Shown here piece by piece: positions 9,754 through 17,336 of a stretch of DNA of 64,000 nt. The translations under genes and the position numbers were made by a program. The notes under the pieces were generated by a model that was not told the DNA's origin, made no database searches, and saw nothing but the letters and a program-made list of their open reading frames with translations. Location: positions 124,001 to 188,000 of the forward strand of contig CAKSFT010000003.1 in NCBI GenBank assembly GCA_934454145.1, read 5' to 3'. This DNA comes from an uncultured Clostridia bacterium (GTDB lineage Bacteria > Bacillota > Clostridia > UBA1381). Each line of letters begins with the position of its first letter. Within the stretch, counting starts at the first letter, position 1.

Positions 9754-10380
9754 GTGGCACCGAGAAACAAATTCACAAGGGAAGAAATGATTCGAGTTGC
9801 AATGCAGGTTATACGCGAACATGGATACAATGCATTGACGGCACAACGCATTGCAGATGCGCTCGGCACTTCGACAAGACCGGTTTTCACCTGCTTTAAA
9901 ACAATGGAAAAAGTGAAAGCAGAGGTTTATGCCGAGGCACTTAAAGTGTACGATGATTATATGAATATAGAGCTGAAGGAGAAAATTCCTTTCTTTGGCG
10001 TCGGGGTGCAATATATAAGGTTTGCGCGGGAAGAACCGGAACTTTATCGGTTTTTGTTTTTGACTCGGATGCAAGATAAAGAACACAGCACTATAGAGTC
10101 TATGCAACATCTGCAAAAAATGGTCCGTCCGACATTGATGAATATTTATCGGATTACAGCAGAGGAAGCTGATTGTTATTTTCGGGATTTGTGGCTTGTT
10201 GTGCATAGCCTGTCGATGTTGATTGTGACCGGTGACTGCCCGTATTCCGACAAAGAAATCGGACATATTTTGACGGGGGTCAGCATCAGTATTTGCAAAT
10301 CTATCAAGGAAATTCCCGGTTTTGCGGCAGATACTTTTGACCGTGACGCCGAAATTCGAACACTGATTCAAAAAAATTAG
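9754..10380 (+). CDS. TetR/AcrR-family transcriptional regulator
   Basis: I chose GTG 9754 (208 residues) because GGAGG at 9741-9745 lies eight bases upstream. The N-terminal 50 residues form the TetR helix-turn-helix (FTREEMIRVAMQVIREHGYNALTAQRIADALGTS is split here by wording only; the recognition part is LTAQRIADALGTSTRPVF). The C-terminal domain (FFGVGVQYIRFAREEPELY, then a helical ligand pocket) is the type found in many uncharacterised Clostridia regulators. The operator at 9700-9735 predicts autorepression. The regulated target beyond itself is unknown; the neighbours downstream are decayed. Confidence 0.88.
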   Translation: MAPRNKFTREEMIRVAMQVIREHGYNALTAQRIADALGTSTRPVFTCFKTMEKVKAEVYAEALKVYDDYMNIELKEKIPFFGVGVQYIRFAREEPELYRFLFLTRMQDKEHSTIESMQHLQKMVRPTLMNIYRITAEEADCYFRDLWLVVHSLSMLIVTGDCPYSDKEIGHILTGVSISICKSIKEIPGFAADTFDRDAEIRTLIQKN

Positions 10381-10584
10381 ACATGGTGCAATCTGATAAA
10401 ATCGTTTTGCACTGCATTTTTTAGGGAGGACAATACGTAGCGAAAACAATGATTGATAAAATGCAATATATACCGTCACCTGTGCTGTGTAACCAGTGTT
10501 GGAAATCCGGGAAAATGCACTTTGTATGTTGATGTTTCGGCAATCAATACTTAAAAAAGAAATAATTTACAGGAGATATGTTTT
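10381..10584 (+). other. Intergenic stretch with possible decayed coding sequence
   Basis: GTGCAA (10386-10391) and TTGCAC (10407-10412), followed by a T tract, could form a weak terminator for the TetR gene. A GGAGGA site at 10425 is followed by a 27-codon frame from ATG 10449 (MIDKMQYIPSPVL...). A shifted frame from about 10480 reads VTSVGNPGKCTLYVDVS. Together they look like a frameshifted remnant, but I cannot identify the parent; a flavin-reductase-like N-terminus is only a guess. Confidence 0.3.
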
Positions 10585-10953
10585 ATGAAAACAAGACAGG
10601 AGATAATTGAATATTGTTTGTCATTAAATGATACATATGAGGATTATCCATTCCACGATTTCAACTGGACAGTTATGCGTCATAAGGACAATAAAAAGAT
10701 GTTTGCTGCAATTTATGAGCATATGGGGTGTATTTGGATAAATGTTAAATGTAATCCGAACCTTACATATATGTGGAGAAGTTCTTATAAATCTGTTGTT
10801 CCGGCATACCATATGAATAAGTATCATTGGAACTCGATTATACTTGACACAACGGTGCCTGATGATGATATAAAAAATATGATTTTGGATAGCTTTGATT
10901 TGACAAAACCAAAAACTATGAAAAATAATAAATTAACTGAGAATAAAGAGTAA
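10585..10953 (+). CDS. MmcQ/YjbR family protein
   Basis: This 122-residue protein starts at ATG 10585, with AGGAG about ten bases upstream. The layout is typical of the MmcQ/YjbR (CyaY-like fold) family: REEI-type start (RQEIIEYCLSLNDTYEDYPF), a central strand block (MFAAIYEHMGCIWINVKCNP), and the conserved motif with KYHWNSIIL, ending with DDDIKNMILDSFDLT. Members are small double-wing proteins suspected of DNA binding, and their cellular role is not established. The Lys/Asn-rich tail after residue 108 is unstructured. It stands alone between decayed sequences. Confidence 0.85.
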   Translation: MKTRQEIIEYCLSLNDTYEDYPFHDFNWTVMRHKDNKKMFAAIYEHMGCIWINVKCNPNLTYMWRSSYKSVVPAYHMNKYHWNSIILDTTVPDDDIKNMILDSFDLTKPKTMKNNKLTENKE

Positions 10954-10958
10954 AAATT

Positions 10959-11231
10959 ATGGAAAGAGTATGTAAATTTTAAAAGACGCAAAAAAGTTAT
11001 TATTTGGCAACGGTTGATGGGGACAAACCAAAGGTTCGCCCGTTTGGCACGGCTCATATTTTTGAGGGCAAGCTTTATATTCAAACGGGCAGGAAAAAGG
11101 CGGTATCAGAGCAGATTAAGAAAAATCCGAATGTAGAAATCTGTGCGATGAACGGCGGAGATTGGTCAAATATAAAAAGATATAAAGGCATAGACTTGAA
11201 AATATTTAAAAATTTCATAAGTGGGCAATAA
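10959..11231 (+). pseudogene. Pyridoxamine 5'-phosphate oxidase-like (PPOX) gene, frameshifted and truncated
   Basis: From ATG 10959 the frame reads MERVCKF and then hits TAA at 10980. Inserting one T there and removing one base near 11000 restores a family-like reading (KDAKKYYLATVDGDKPKVRPFG). From about 11002 to 11231 the open frame shows the FMN-binding core of the PPOX split-barrel family (RPFGTAHIFEGKLYIQTGRK, then AVSEQIKKNPNVEICAMNGG). The protein then stops about 50 residues short of the family length, with an unrelated tail (IKRYKGIDLKIFKNFISGQ). Two indels plus truncation make this a pseudogene. No alternative start rescues it. Confidence 0.75.
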
Positions 11232-11338
11232 GTGGTCAAACGACTGTTGTTGGTAATTCTGCACAACACAGAGAATGGCATAACAAAGCCGTTTTACCAC
11301 CTATTTTAAAAATGCAATCCAAGTTAAATAAAGAGTAA
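11231..11338 (+). pseudogene. Orphan C-terminal coding fragment
   Basis: An open frame of 35 codons runs from 11231 to TAA 11336-11338 (SGQTTVVGNSAQHREWHNKAV, then PPILKMQSKLNKE). It has no start codon or ribosome site and directly follows the truncated PPOX remnant. Its composition looks like genuine protein, so it is probably the tail of a second deleted gene. I do not recognise the family. Confidence 0.35.
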
Positions 11339-11406
11339 TTTATCTAACTTAGATATATTTCCTGAAATGCACCTCCCTTATATATTTTTTCAAAACAAAG
11401 GTACAG

Positions 11407-11437
11407 CGTATAACAAGATTTAAATAAATCCTATACG
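11407..11437 (-). terminator. Hairpin downstream of the GRE operon
   Basis: Read on the minus strand, CGTATA and GATTTA (11437-11417) pair with TAAATC and TATACG further down. This gives two stacked six-pair helices with small bulges. A U-rich run (CCUUUGUUUU) follows after eight bases. It begins five bases after the stop codon of the glycyl radical enzyme. Confidence 0.45.
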
Positions 11438-11441
11438 TAAC

Positions 11442-13658
11442 TCAGTTATTATCCAAAAATCTATCAACCACAAGTCGGCGAAATTGTGGCGAAAGGCTTG
11501 CAAAATATGCCGTAAAGCCCGTCACACGCACAACCAAATCGGGATATAAATCCGGATTTTTGTTTGCCGCCATAAGCTTTTCTCCGTCCAGAACATTTAT
11601 GTTTATCAATGTTCCGCCTTGCTCAAAATGCCCCTCAATAAGACTCAGCACAGATTCCACTCCGGCATCATCGCATTTCACATGCGGGTCAAATTCAATC
11701 TGCAGCGGTGCAGTGTTGCCATAGCCACACTGAACACTTGCAATACCGTTTGACTGTGCAGTCGACGCACCGTCTGCCCTGAAGTGCGGATTTGGATTTG
11801 CACCGTGTGAAATCGGCTCTCCTGCTCTTCTGCCGTTTGGCGTTGCGCCGACCTTGCTTCCGTATTCTATAGTGCGCGACCACGAAAACCAGCCCGGGAC
11901 AAGCATTCTGCCTTTCGGCATTTTTTGTGCCTTTATAAGCGTAACCCAGCTTTTTGTGAGTCTTTTCGCCCATTCATCTGCGGCGCTTCTGCCGCTGCAA
12001 TATTTGGGTGTGCTGTTCAATATTAACCGTGTGCGTTCGTCAGAAAAATTGCTGTCAAGTGCGTCAAACAGCTCTTCCCAATTAAGCACCTCTTCCCTTT
12101 CGATGCGTTCTTCAATCGTGCCAAAAGAATCAGCCACCACGGCAAGTCCGGCTCCGTCCACACCTATTGTATAAATTTCTGCCGCCTGAGAGCTGTCACA
12201 GCCTGTTTCGAGTATGTTTTTCATCATCAGATTCATAATCAGCTCCGGGGACACTTCCCACACATGGTCAAGGTGCAGATTTATTCCTTGTGCGGTTATT
12301 TCAATCGCCTTTTTCAGATGTTTTTCATACAGTTCAAACAGCCGTTCATTGCTTTTATTTTCTTCGGTTTTCAAATCCGCCAATGCTTCTGTAAAGACCT
12401 TTGCAATGTTGATTTTTACTGTGTCATTCATCGGGAATTCCCGTCCGGGGACACACATCCAGTTGCAGCCGACTGCAATCCTCTCGCGTGCAGTTTTTTT
12501 ATCAATGCCGTTTTTCATATATCCTTCGCAAAGAGCCTTGTCATTGCAGAACCGCGGCCAGCCGTTTTTATTTTTTATCAGACAGCGCACAGCTTTTTTC
12601 AAAAACTCTCTGTCACAGTTTTCGTGCACCCTGACCGTCAAATTACATGCGATGTTTATGCTGTCCGCCGCATCAAGCACCAGATAAGACAAGTGATTTG
12701 TCATGTCGCGGTCATTTTCGTCAACACCGGACAATTGGTAATAATGCGGGTCAATCAAAAGTAAGTCGGCAATCAAAAATTTTGCCGTTTCATCATCTAA
12801 AATACCGTTTTTTACATCATTTTCATAAAACGGATAGAGCAATCCGTCCAGTTGAAAACCCGCTCCGTCACGGGTGTATATTCTTGACGCACAGTTAAAA
12901 AACGCCGTCCACTGGCAAGCCTCGTGGAATGTTTTCGGCGGCGATAAGCGGATATTTTCGCACACTTCCTTCATTTTCTCAAGGCTTTCTTTTATTTCAG
13001 GTCTTTTCTCGGTCTTTATCAGTTCCCCGATTTTCTCGATGTGGCGGTCAATAAAACGTATTATTGCACGGACACATCTTTCTTCTGCATCATAAAAATC
13101 TTTTTTGTCGGGGTTTATTTTGCGATACTTTTCTATTTTGTCCAGGAATCCGCCGAAACCTATTGCAAATCCAATGCGGTAATCACACGCAAAATGAGCG
13201 TCGCCGTCTATTCCTGTTGTGATATTGTATTTTTCCTGCCATGGCTTCAGGTCATCATAAGGAAAACGCTGTTCATCCCATCGCTTTGACCATTGGTTTG
13301 TCGCTCCGTTTTTGATGAACTCAATGTTTTTCAGATTGTTCTTCAGCCAATCCGGCATATAGTGCAAATCACCACGGTAATTCACCAGCATGTCACGCCA
13401 TCTGCCGCACAGCATTTCCATCGGGTCAACATACGGCTCGTGTGCGTCTATTACTCTGCAAAAATTCTCGCACATTCCGTCATACCCGTAAAAACTGCCG
13501 CTTGTGCTGTTATACCACGGTTCAACACAATACCCCCCCGAAATCGGTACTGTGCCGAAATCGTCCATGTCTGTATATCCGTTCTGTTTACGCTTTTCCA
13601 GCGTATGGCGTATTTTTGTGTCACGCATAGATTTTATACGTTCAGCGTATGTAAGCAT
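11442..13658 (-). CDS. Glycyl radical enzyme of unknown substrate (PFL/glycerol dehydratase superfamily)
   Basis: This protein has 738 residues. The ATG lies inside the end of the activase gene (17-base overlap) with AAGGAG upstream. The C-terminal glycyl-radical loop is RVTGFTAYF, placing the radical on Gly714. The family landmarks HEACQW (245-250) and ATPNGRRAGEP (605-614) are present. The active-site cysteine is Cys398 in VGCNWMCVPGREFP. In characterised dehydratases and lyases of this superfamily the motif is usually GCxE, with Glu acting as a base; here the positions after Cys are Asn-Trp, with a second Cys at 402. The fold and radical chemistry are secure, but the reaction is not. The operon context suggests a sugar- or polyol-derived substrate. 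Confidence 0.9.
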   Translation of the reverse strand: MLTYAERIKSMRDTKIRHTLEKRKQNGYTDMDDFGTVPISGGYCVEPWYNSTSGSFYGYDGMCENFCRVIDAHEPYVDPMEMLCGRWRDMLVNYRGDLHYMPDWLKNNLKNIEFIKNGATNQWSKRWDEQRFPYDDLKPWQEKYNITTGIDGDAHFACDYRIGFAIGFGGFLDKIEKYRKINPDKKDFYDAEERCVRAIIRFIDRHIEKIGELIKTEKRPEIKESLEKMKEVCENIRLSPPKTFHEACQWTAFFNCASRIYTRDGAGFQLDGLLYPFYENDVKNGILDDETAKFLIADLLLIDPHYYQLSGVDENDRDMTNHLSYLVLDAADSINIACNLTVRVHENCDREFLKKAVRCLIKNKNGWPRFCNDKALCEGYMKNGIDKKTARERIAVGCNWMCVPGREFPMNDTVKINIAKVFTEALADLKTEENKSNERLFELYEKHLKKAIEITAQGINLHLDHVWEVSPELIMNLMMKNILETGCDSSQAAEIYTIGVDGAGLAVVADSFGTIEERIEREEVLNWEELFDALDSNFSDERTRLILNSTPKYCSGRSAADEWAKRLTKSWVTLIKAQKMPKGRMLVPGWFSWSRTIEYGSKVGATPNGRRAGEPISHGANPNPHFRADGASTAQSNGIASVQCGYGNTAPLQIEFDPHVKCDDAGVESVLSLIEGHFEQGGTLININVLDGEKLMAANKNPDLYPDLVVRVTGFTAYFASLSPQFRRLVVDRFLDNN

Positions 13659-14409
13659 ATTTTTCCAACTCCTTCATATATGCCTTGCCGGGTATCGAAA
13701 AACCGTCAGGCTTTTCCCCCAGTGCTCGTCTTTTTTCGTTTCCCAGGCAATGATATGGCAAAAGCTCATATTGTACAACATTATCAAGAGATTTTAAAAA
13801 TTTCGATATTTCGCTTATATCTTGCCGTATCTCGGGGATTACAGGCGTCCGCGCAATTATGGGGATGCCCAAACTGTTTAGTTTCCTAAAATTTTCTTTT
13901 ATTACTTCGTTCCCCTGTCCGGTATACTGTTTGTGAATATCATTATCCCAAATTTTAAAGTCAGCCATCACAAAATCCGACTTCTTAAAAATTTCCTTAT
14001 CAAAATAAACAAGAGAGGTTTCAATCGCACACCCGATTTCATTTTTTCGACACAATTCCATTGTTTCCCTTAAAAAATCTTTTTGATAAAGCGGTTCTCC
14101 GCCGGAAAATGTAACACCGCCATCTCTGCCGTAATACGGCTTGTCTTGTACGATTTCTGCCAAAAGCCCCTCCGGTGTCATTTCTTTTCCGCATATTACT
14201 TTTGCGCCCGAAAAACATCCCTTGTCACACTGTCCGCAACCGATACATTTCTCGGGATAAAACAGCATCTGTGGTTTCGGGGATATACATTCCGGGTTGT
14301 GACACCATCGGCATGACAAAGGGCACCCCTTGAAAAATACTACAGTCCTTGTGCCGTATCCATCGTGCGTCGATGCGCGTTCAATGTCAGCGACAATGCC
14401 TTTATTCAC
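13642..14409 (-). CDS. Glycyl radical enzyme activase (radical SAM)
   Basis: I chose GTG 14409 (255 residues): AGGAG lies nine bases upstream and the start overlaps the preceding stop. The cluster-binding motif is C29-X3-C33-X2-C36 (KGCPLSCRWCHNPE). One ferredoxin-type motif follows (C55-X2-C58-X2-C61-X3-C65), then the SAM-binding GGE motif (VTFSGGEPL). The enzyme cleaves S-adenosylmethionine to place the radical on Gly714 of the GRE encoded directly downstream. Many activases of dehydratase-type GREs carry two ferredoxin motifs. This one has a single recognisable one, so it is intermediate between PFL activase and the two-cluster type. Confidence 0.92.
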   Translation of the reverse strand: MNKGIVADIERASTHDGYGTRTVVFFKGCPLSCRWCHNPECISPKPQMLFYPEKCIGCGQCDKGCFSGAKVICGKEMTPEGLLAEIVQDKPYYGRDGGVTFSGGEPLYQKDFLRETMELCRKNEIGCAIETSLVYFDKEIFKKSDFVMADFKIWDNDIHKQYTGQGNEVIKENFRKLNSLGIPIIARTPVIPEIRQDISEISKFLKSLDNVVQYELLPYHCLGNEKRRALGEKPDGFSIPGKAYMKELEKYAYIR

Positions 14410-15499
14410 TGATTTTCTCCTCTTTTCCGCTTTGCGCACTCTTCATCGCCGCATCAAGCATAGCCATAATTTTCATATTTTCGGATAAAGTCAGCATCGG
14501 GTACACAGGCGCTCCTGTTTTTATGTGATGTGCGTACATCTCAGGCATATTTTTAAATTCTGTGCCAGGTTCCACATCAGGGACTTCCAACTTGTTGCCG
14601 TAAATATCATACACTTCAACATCGGGCGCATTTTCCGCACCGCCTGTGCAGACAATCACCCCGTCTGTACACAAAAGCATCGGCCCCGACGGAATAACCG
14701 CCCTCGGCGTTGTCCATGTACCCTCGATTACAGACATTTTGCCGTTATATCTGATTGTGGCAGCAAAATTGTCATCAGTGTCGCCAAACGGTGTGTTGAG
14801 GTTTTCACCGCAAGCAATAGCCGAATCTCCCTTGCCGAAAATCCATTGCGAAAAATAGCAACCATAGCATGCAATGTCCAAAAAGACACCGCCGCCATGC
14901 GATTTTTTGTGCCACCATGTTTTTGCGCGCATTTCATCGGTCATTTCTTCAGCCTTTGCCGCGACGCCGCGGTGTTTTGCGCCTTTTCCCAAGGGACCTG
15001 TGTGCCCGTTTATGTATCGCAGTTTAATAGGTTCCCCAACAATGCCGCTCTCTGCCGCCGCCTTGAATTTGTACAAATACGGCCGATATGCAACAGGCCA
15101 GTTTATGTATGCCTCTATGCCGTATTTTTTTACGCTTTCTTCAATTCTTTTTGCCTCTGCAAGGCTTGTCGCAATCGGTTTTTCAATCACAATGTTAACA
15201 CCGCGCTTTGCACACTCCTCCGCAATTTCAACCTTTTGGCAATTTTCTGCCAAGATAAAGGCAATGTCAGGCTTGACCTCCTCCAGCATCTGTCTGTAAT
15301 CGTCGTAAATATCTGAACAGTAATTTTCCTTTACATTTTGCATATTCCATTTTGGGGTATACCTGAGCGGAGGTATTTCGTCCAATGATGACGGCGCATC
15401 TGCCGCTGCGCAAAGTTCAAAATCCTCCTGCTCTTTTATATACAATGCCATTTCATTCACATGCATATGCGAAAATCCGATTATTACAGCTTTTATCAT
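14402..15499 (-). CDS. Gfo/Idh/MocA family oxidoreductase (copy 1)
   Basis: This 365-residue protein has an N-terminal Rossmann domain starting MIKAVIIGFSHMHVNE. The usual GxGxxG is degenerate, with His at two positions. The catalytic-lysine motif is intact (NIVIEKPIA, near residue 105). A C-terminal alpha/beta dimerisation domain includes KSHGGGVFLDIACYGCYF, where the canonical His of DxGxH is replaced. Members oxidise or reduce hydroxyl/keto groups of sugars and inositols with NAD(P). It is the third or fourth step gene of the operon: its stop overlaps the activase start by eight bases, and the preceding gene ends two bases away from its own start region. Confidence 0.88.
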   Translation of the reverse strand: MIKAVIIGFSHMHVNEMALYIKEQEDFELCAAADAPSSLDEIPPLRYTPKWNMQNVKENYCSDIYDDYRQMLEEVKPDIAFILAENCQKVEIAEECAKRGVNIVIEKPIATSLAEAKRIEESVKKYGIEAYINWPVAYRPYLYKFKAAAESGIVGEPIKLRYINGHTGPLGKGAKHRGVAAKAEEMTDEMRAKTWWHKKSHGGGVFLDIACYGCYFSQWIFGKGDSAIACGENLNTPFGDTDDNFAATIRYNGKMSVIEGTWTTPRAVIPSGPMLLCTDGVIVCTGGAENAPDVEVYDIYGNKLEVPDVEPGTEFKNMPEMYAHHIKTGAPVYPMLTLSENMKIMAMLDAAMKSAQSGKEEKISE

Positions 15500-15500
15500 T

Positions 15501-16574
15501 TCAATTCCTCCGCCTTCTCTTCCCTGTTCTGATTTGCAGAATCGTAAAACAGCTTATAATCTTTGAAACATTTATGGTTTCTTCGGGTTTTACCGCCAAA
15601 TCTTCTTCACCTTTTAGCACTTTTCTTATATTGTCCGCAAGATAAATATGCCCCGGGAATGCAGACTTATATTTCAATGCCGGCATATCCAGTTTCTTCT
15701 CTGATTTATCGCCAAAGAAAACTTTTCCTTCCGGTATGTATATCCCGGCGGTTTTGCCGATAATGCTTATAGACGATTCTTCCGGCATATTTGCAGCCCA
15801 TGCAACCTTAAAATTCACCCTGACACCATTCTCGAAAGTTAACATTCCGCACGAAAAATCTTCAACGTCCATTTCTTCCGGGTCGAATTTTCTTATGTTT
15901 CCGATTTTTCCCGTAAGGACGCCGCCGTCAATCAATGAGCCGATTTCGTATTTATGATTTTGCATAACAGCCCCTGTGACAGACTTTATTTTCGGGTTGC
16001 CGAGGAGCCAAAGAAGCGCATCAAGCATATGTACGCCTATGTCCAAAAAAGCTCCGCCGCAGTTTATTTTTTTCATATGAAAAGTCCCCCAGGTCGGTAT
16101 ACCTCTTGTGCGAATCCTGGAAATCTCTCCGTAATAAAAGTCATCTATGCCGTTTTGCAGAATATATTTTTTTGCCGCCAATCTGTCCGGTGTATAGCGC
16201 ATACTTTGACACGCCATGAGAAATCTGTTGTTTCTCTTTGCAGTATCATACATATCCACGGCATCTTCATACGTGAAAGCCAAAGGCTTTTCACACAATA
16301 CATTCGCACCGTGATTCAGCGCCATAATCGTGTATTCTTTGTGAAAACAATTCGGCACACACACAGACACAACATCGGGTTTCAGCTCGCAAAGCATCTG
16401 CTCGGCATTTGTGTAATAATGCAAAATTCCATTGTTATGTGCTGTTTTTTGTGCGGCGGTTTCGTTGATGTCGCATACTCCGACAATCTCAAAGTCGTCG
16501 GGAAACATTCTGTATGCCGGTATATGCGCTTCATTTGCAATCATTCCGCAGCTTATTATACATACCTTAAACAT
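15501..16574 (-). CDS. Gfo/Idh/MocA family oxidoreductase (copy 2)
   Basis: This 357-residue protein is the most canonical of the three copies. It has a Rossmann start (MFKVCIISCGMIANEAHIPA), the Glu-Lys-Pro motif (NVLCEKPLAF, near residue 97) and the active-site motif GGAFLDIGVHMLDALLWL with Asp and His in place. It most likely is an NAD(P)-dependent dehydrogenase for a sugar, inositol or 3-keto-sugar. The ATG overlaps the end of the isomerase-like gene by eight bases, so translation is coupled. Its substrate cannot be read from the sequence; the neighbours imply it feeds or drains the GRE substrate. Confidence 0.9.
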   Translation of the reverse strand: MFKVCIISCGMIANEAHIPAYRMFPDDFEIVGVCDINETAAQKTAHNNGILHYYTNAEQMLCELKPDVVSVCVPNCFHKEYTIMALNHGANVLCEKPLAFTYEDAVDMYDTAKRNNRFLMACQSMRYTPDRLAAKKYILQNGIDDFYYGEISRIRTRGIPTWGTFHMKKINCGGAFLDIGVHMLDALLWLLGNPKIKSVTGAVMQNHKYEIGSLIDGGVLTGKIGNIRKFDPEEMDVEDFSCGMLTFENGVRVNFKVAWAANMPEESSISIIGKTAGIYIPEGKVFFGDKSEKKLDMPALKYKSAFPGHIYLADNIRKVLKGEEDLAVKPEETINVSKIISCFTILQIRTGKRRRRN

Positions 16575-17328
16575 ATTTTAACTCCTTCAAAAAACCAAGT
16601 GTATTTTCATCTCTTTTTGTTGCGATATATTCAAGACCGATAAAGTTTGAATAATTTGTTTTTTCGATTTCTTTTAAAATATTTACATAATCGACCTTTC
16701 CTGTCCCCGGTTCGTGGCGCCCGGGTGCGTCCGCTACATGGAAATGACCTATCAAGTCAATGTTTTTCTTGATTTCTTCAATATCAAAATCTCCCATCAT
16801 GTTTTGATGATAGATATCGTACAGCATTTTTATGTGAGGGTTATTGATTTTCCTCAAGAGTTCAAAAACCGGTTTTGCATATGGCATGGAATAGTTTTTT
16901 CTGTCATAGCTGTTCAGCGGCTCTATCAAAATATTTACATCATATTTGTCAAGAATGGGAATGGCTGCTTCCAGACACTTTACTATATTTTCTTCGCAAT
17001 ACTCTGCATTTTCGCCCACAAGAGCAATCATACCTGTTGCCGAAAGATTTTTGTATATCGGGATACTTTCTGTAATCGCCGCCGCAAAATCTTCTTTTCG
17101 TCCGTCATTCATTATTCCGCGCGACAGGTCATAAGAAAGTGATTCATTCTTGCTGTCAATATTGAAAATCGACACATTCATGCCCGATGACAAGATTTTA
17201 TCAATGTCCTTATTACTCCATTTCCAAAACTCAACAGTTTCTATACCGCAGTTTTTTACTACGTCAAAACGCTTGTAAAAATCGCAGTATGAAAACATCA
17301 TATCAATACATACACTAATTTTCACCAT
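16567..17328 (-). CDS. Sugar-phosphate isomerase/epimerase-like TIM barrel (hydroxypyruvate isomerase type)
   Basis: I took ATG 17328 (253 residues) rather than TTG 17340, because GAGG lies seven bases before it. The protein is an AP-endonuclease-2-like TIM barrel. The metal-site Glu is in ILIEPLNSYD, the Asp-His in MLYDIYHQN, and the conserved segment GHFHVADAPGRHEPGTG closes the site. A final Glu lies in FIGLEYIATK. This is the pattern of the hydroxypyruvate isomerase/OtnI/IolE-like group. Such enzymes isomerise or dehydrate keto-sugars with a divalent metal. It sits between two Gfo/Idh/MocA genes with overlapping ends, which supports work on the same oxidised sugar. Confidence 0.87.
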   Translation of the reverse strand: MVKISVCIDMMFSYCDFYKRFDVVKNCGIETVEFWKWSNKDIDKILSSGMNVSIFNIDSKNESLSYDLSRGIMNDGRKEDFAAAITESIPIYKNLSATGMIALVGENAEYCEENIVKCLEAAIPILDKYDVNILIEPLNSYDRKNYSMPYAKPVFELLRKINNPHIKMLYDIYHQNMMGDFDIEEIKKNIDLIGHFHVADAPGRHEPGTGKVDYVNILKEIEKTNYSNFIGLEYIATKRDENTLGFLKELKYV

Positions 17329-17336
17329 TTCAGTCC

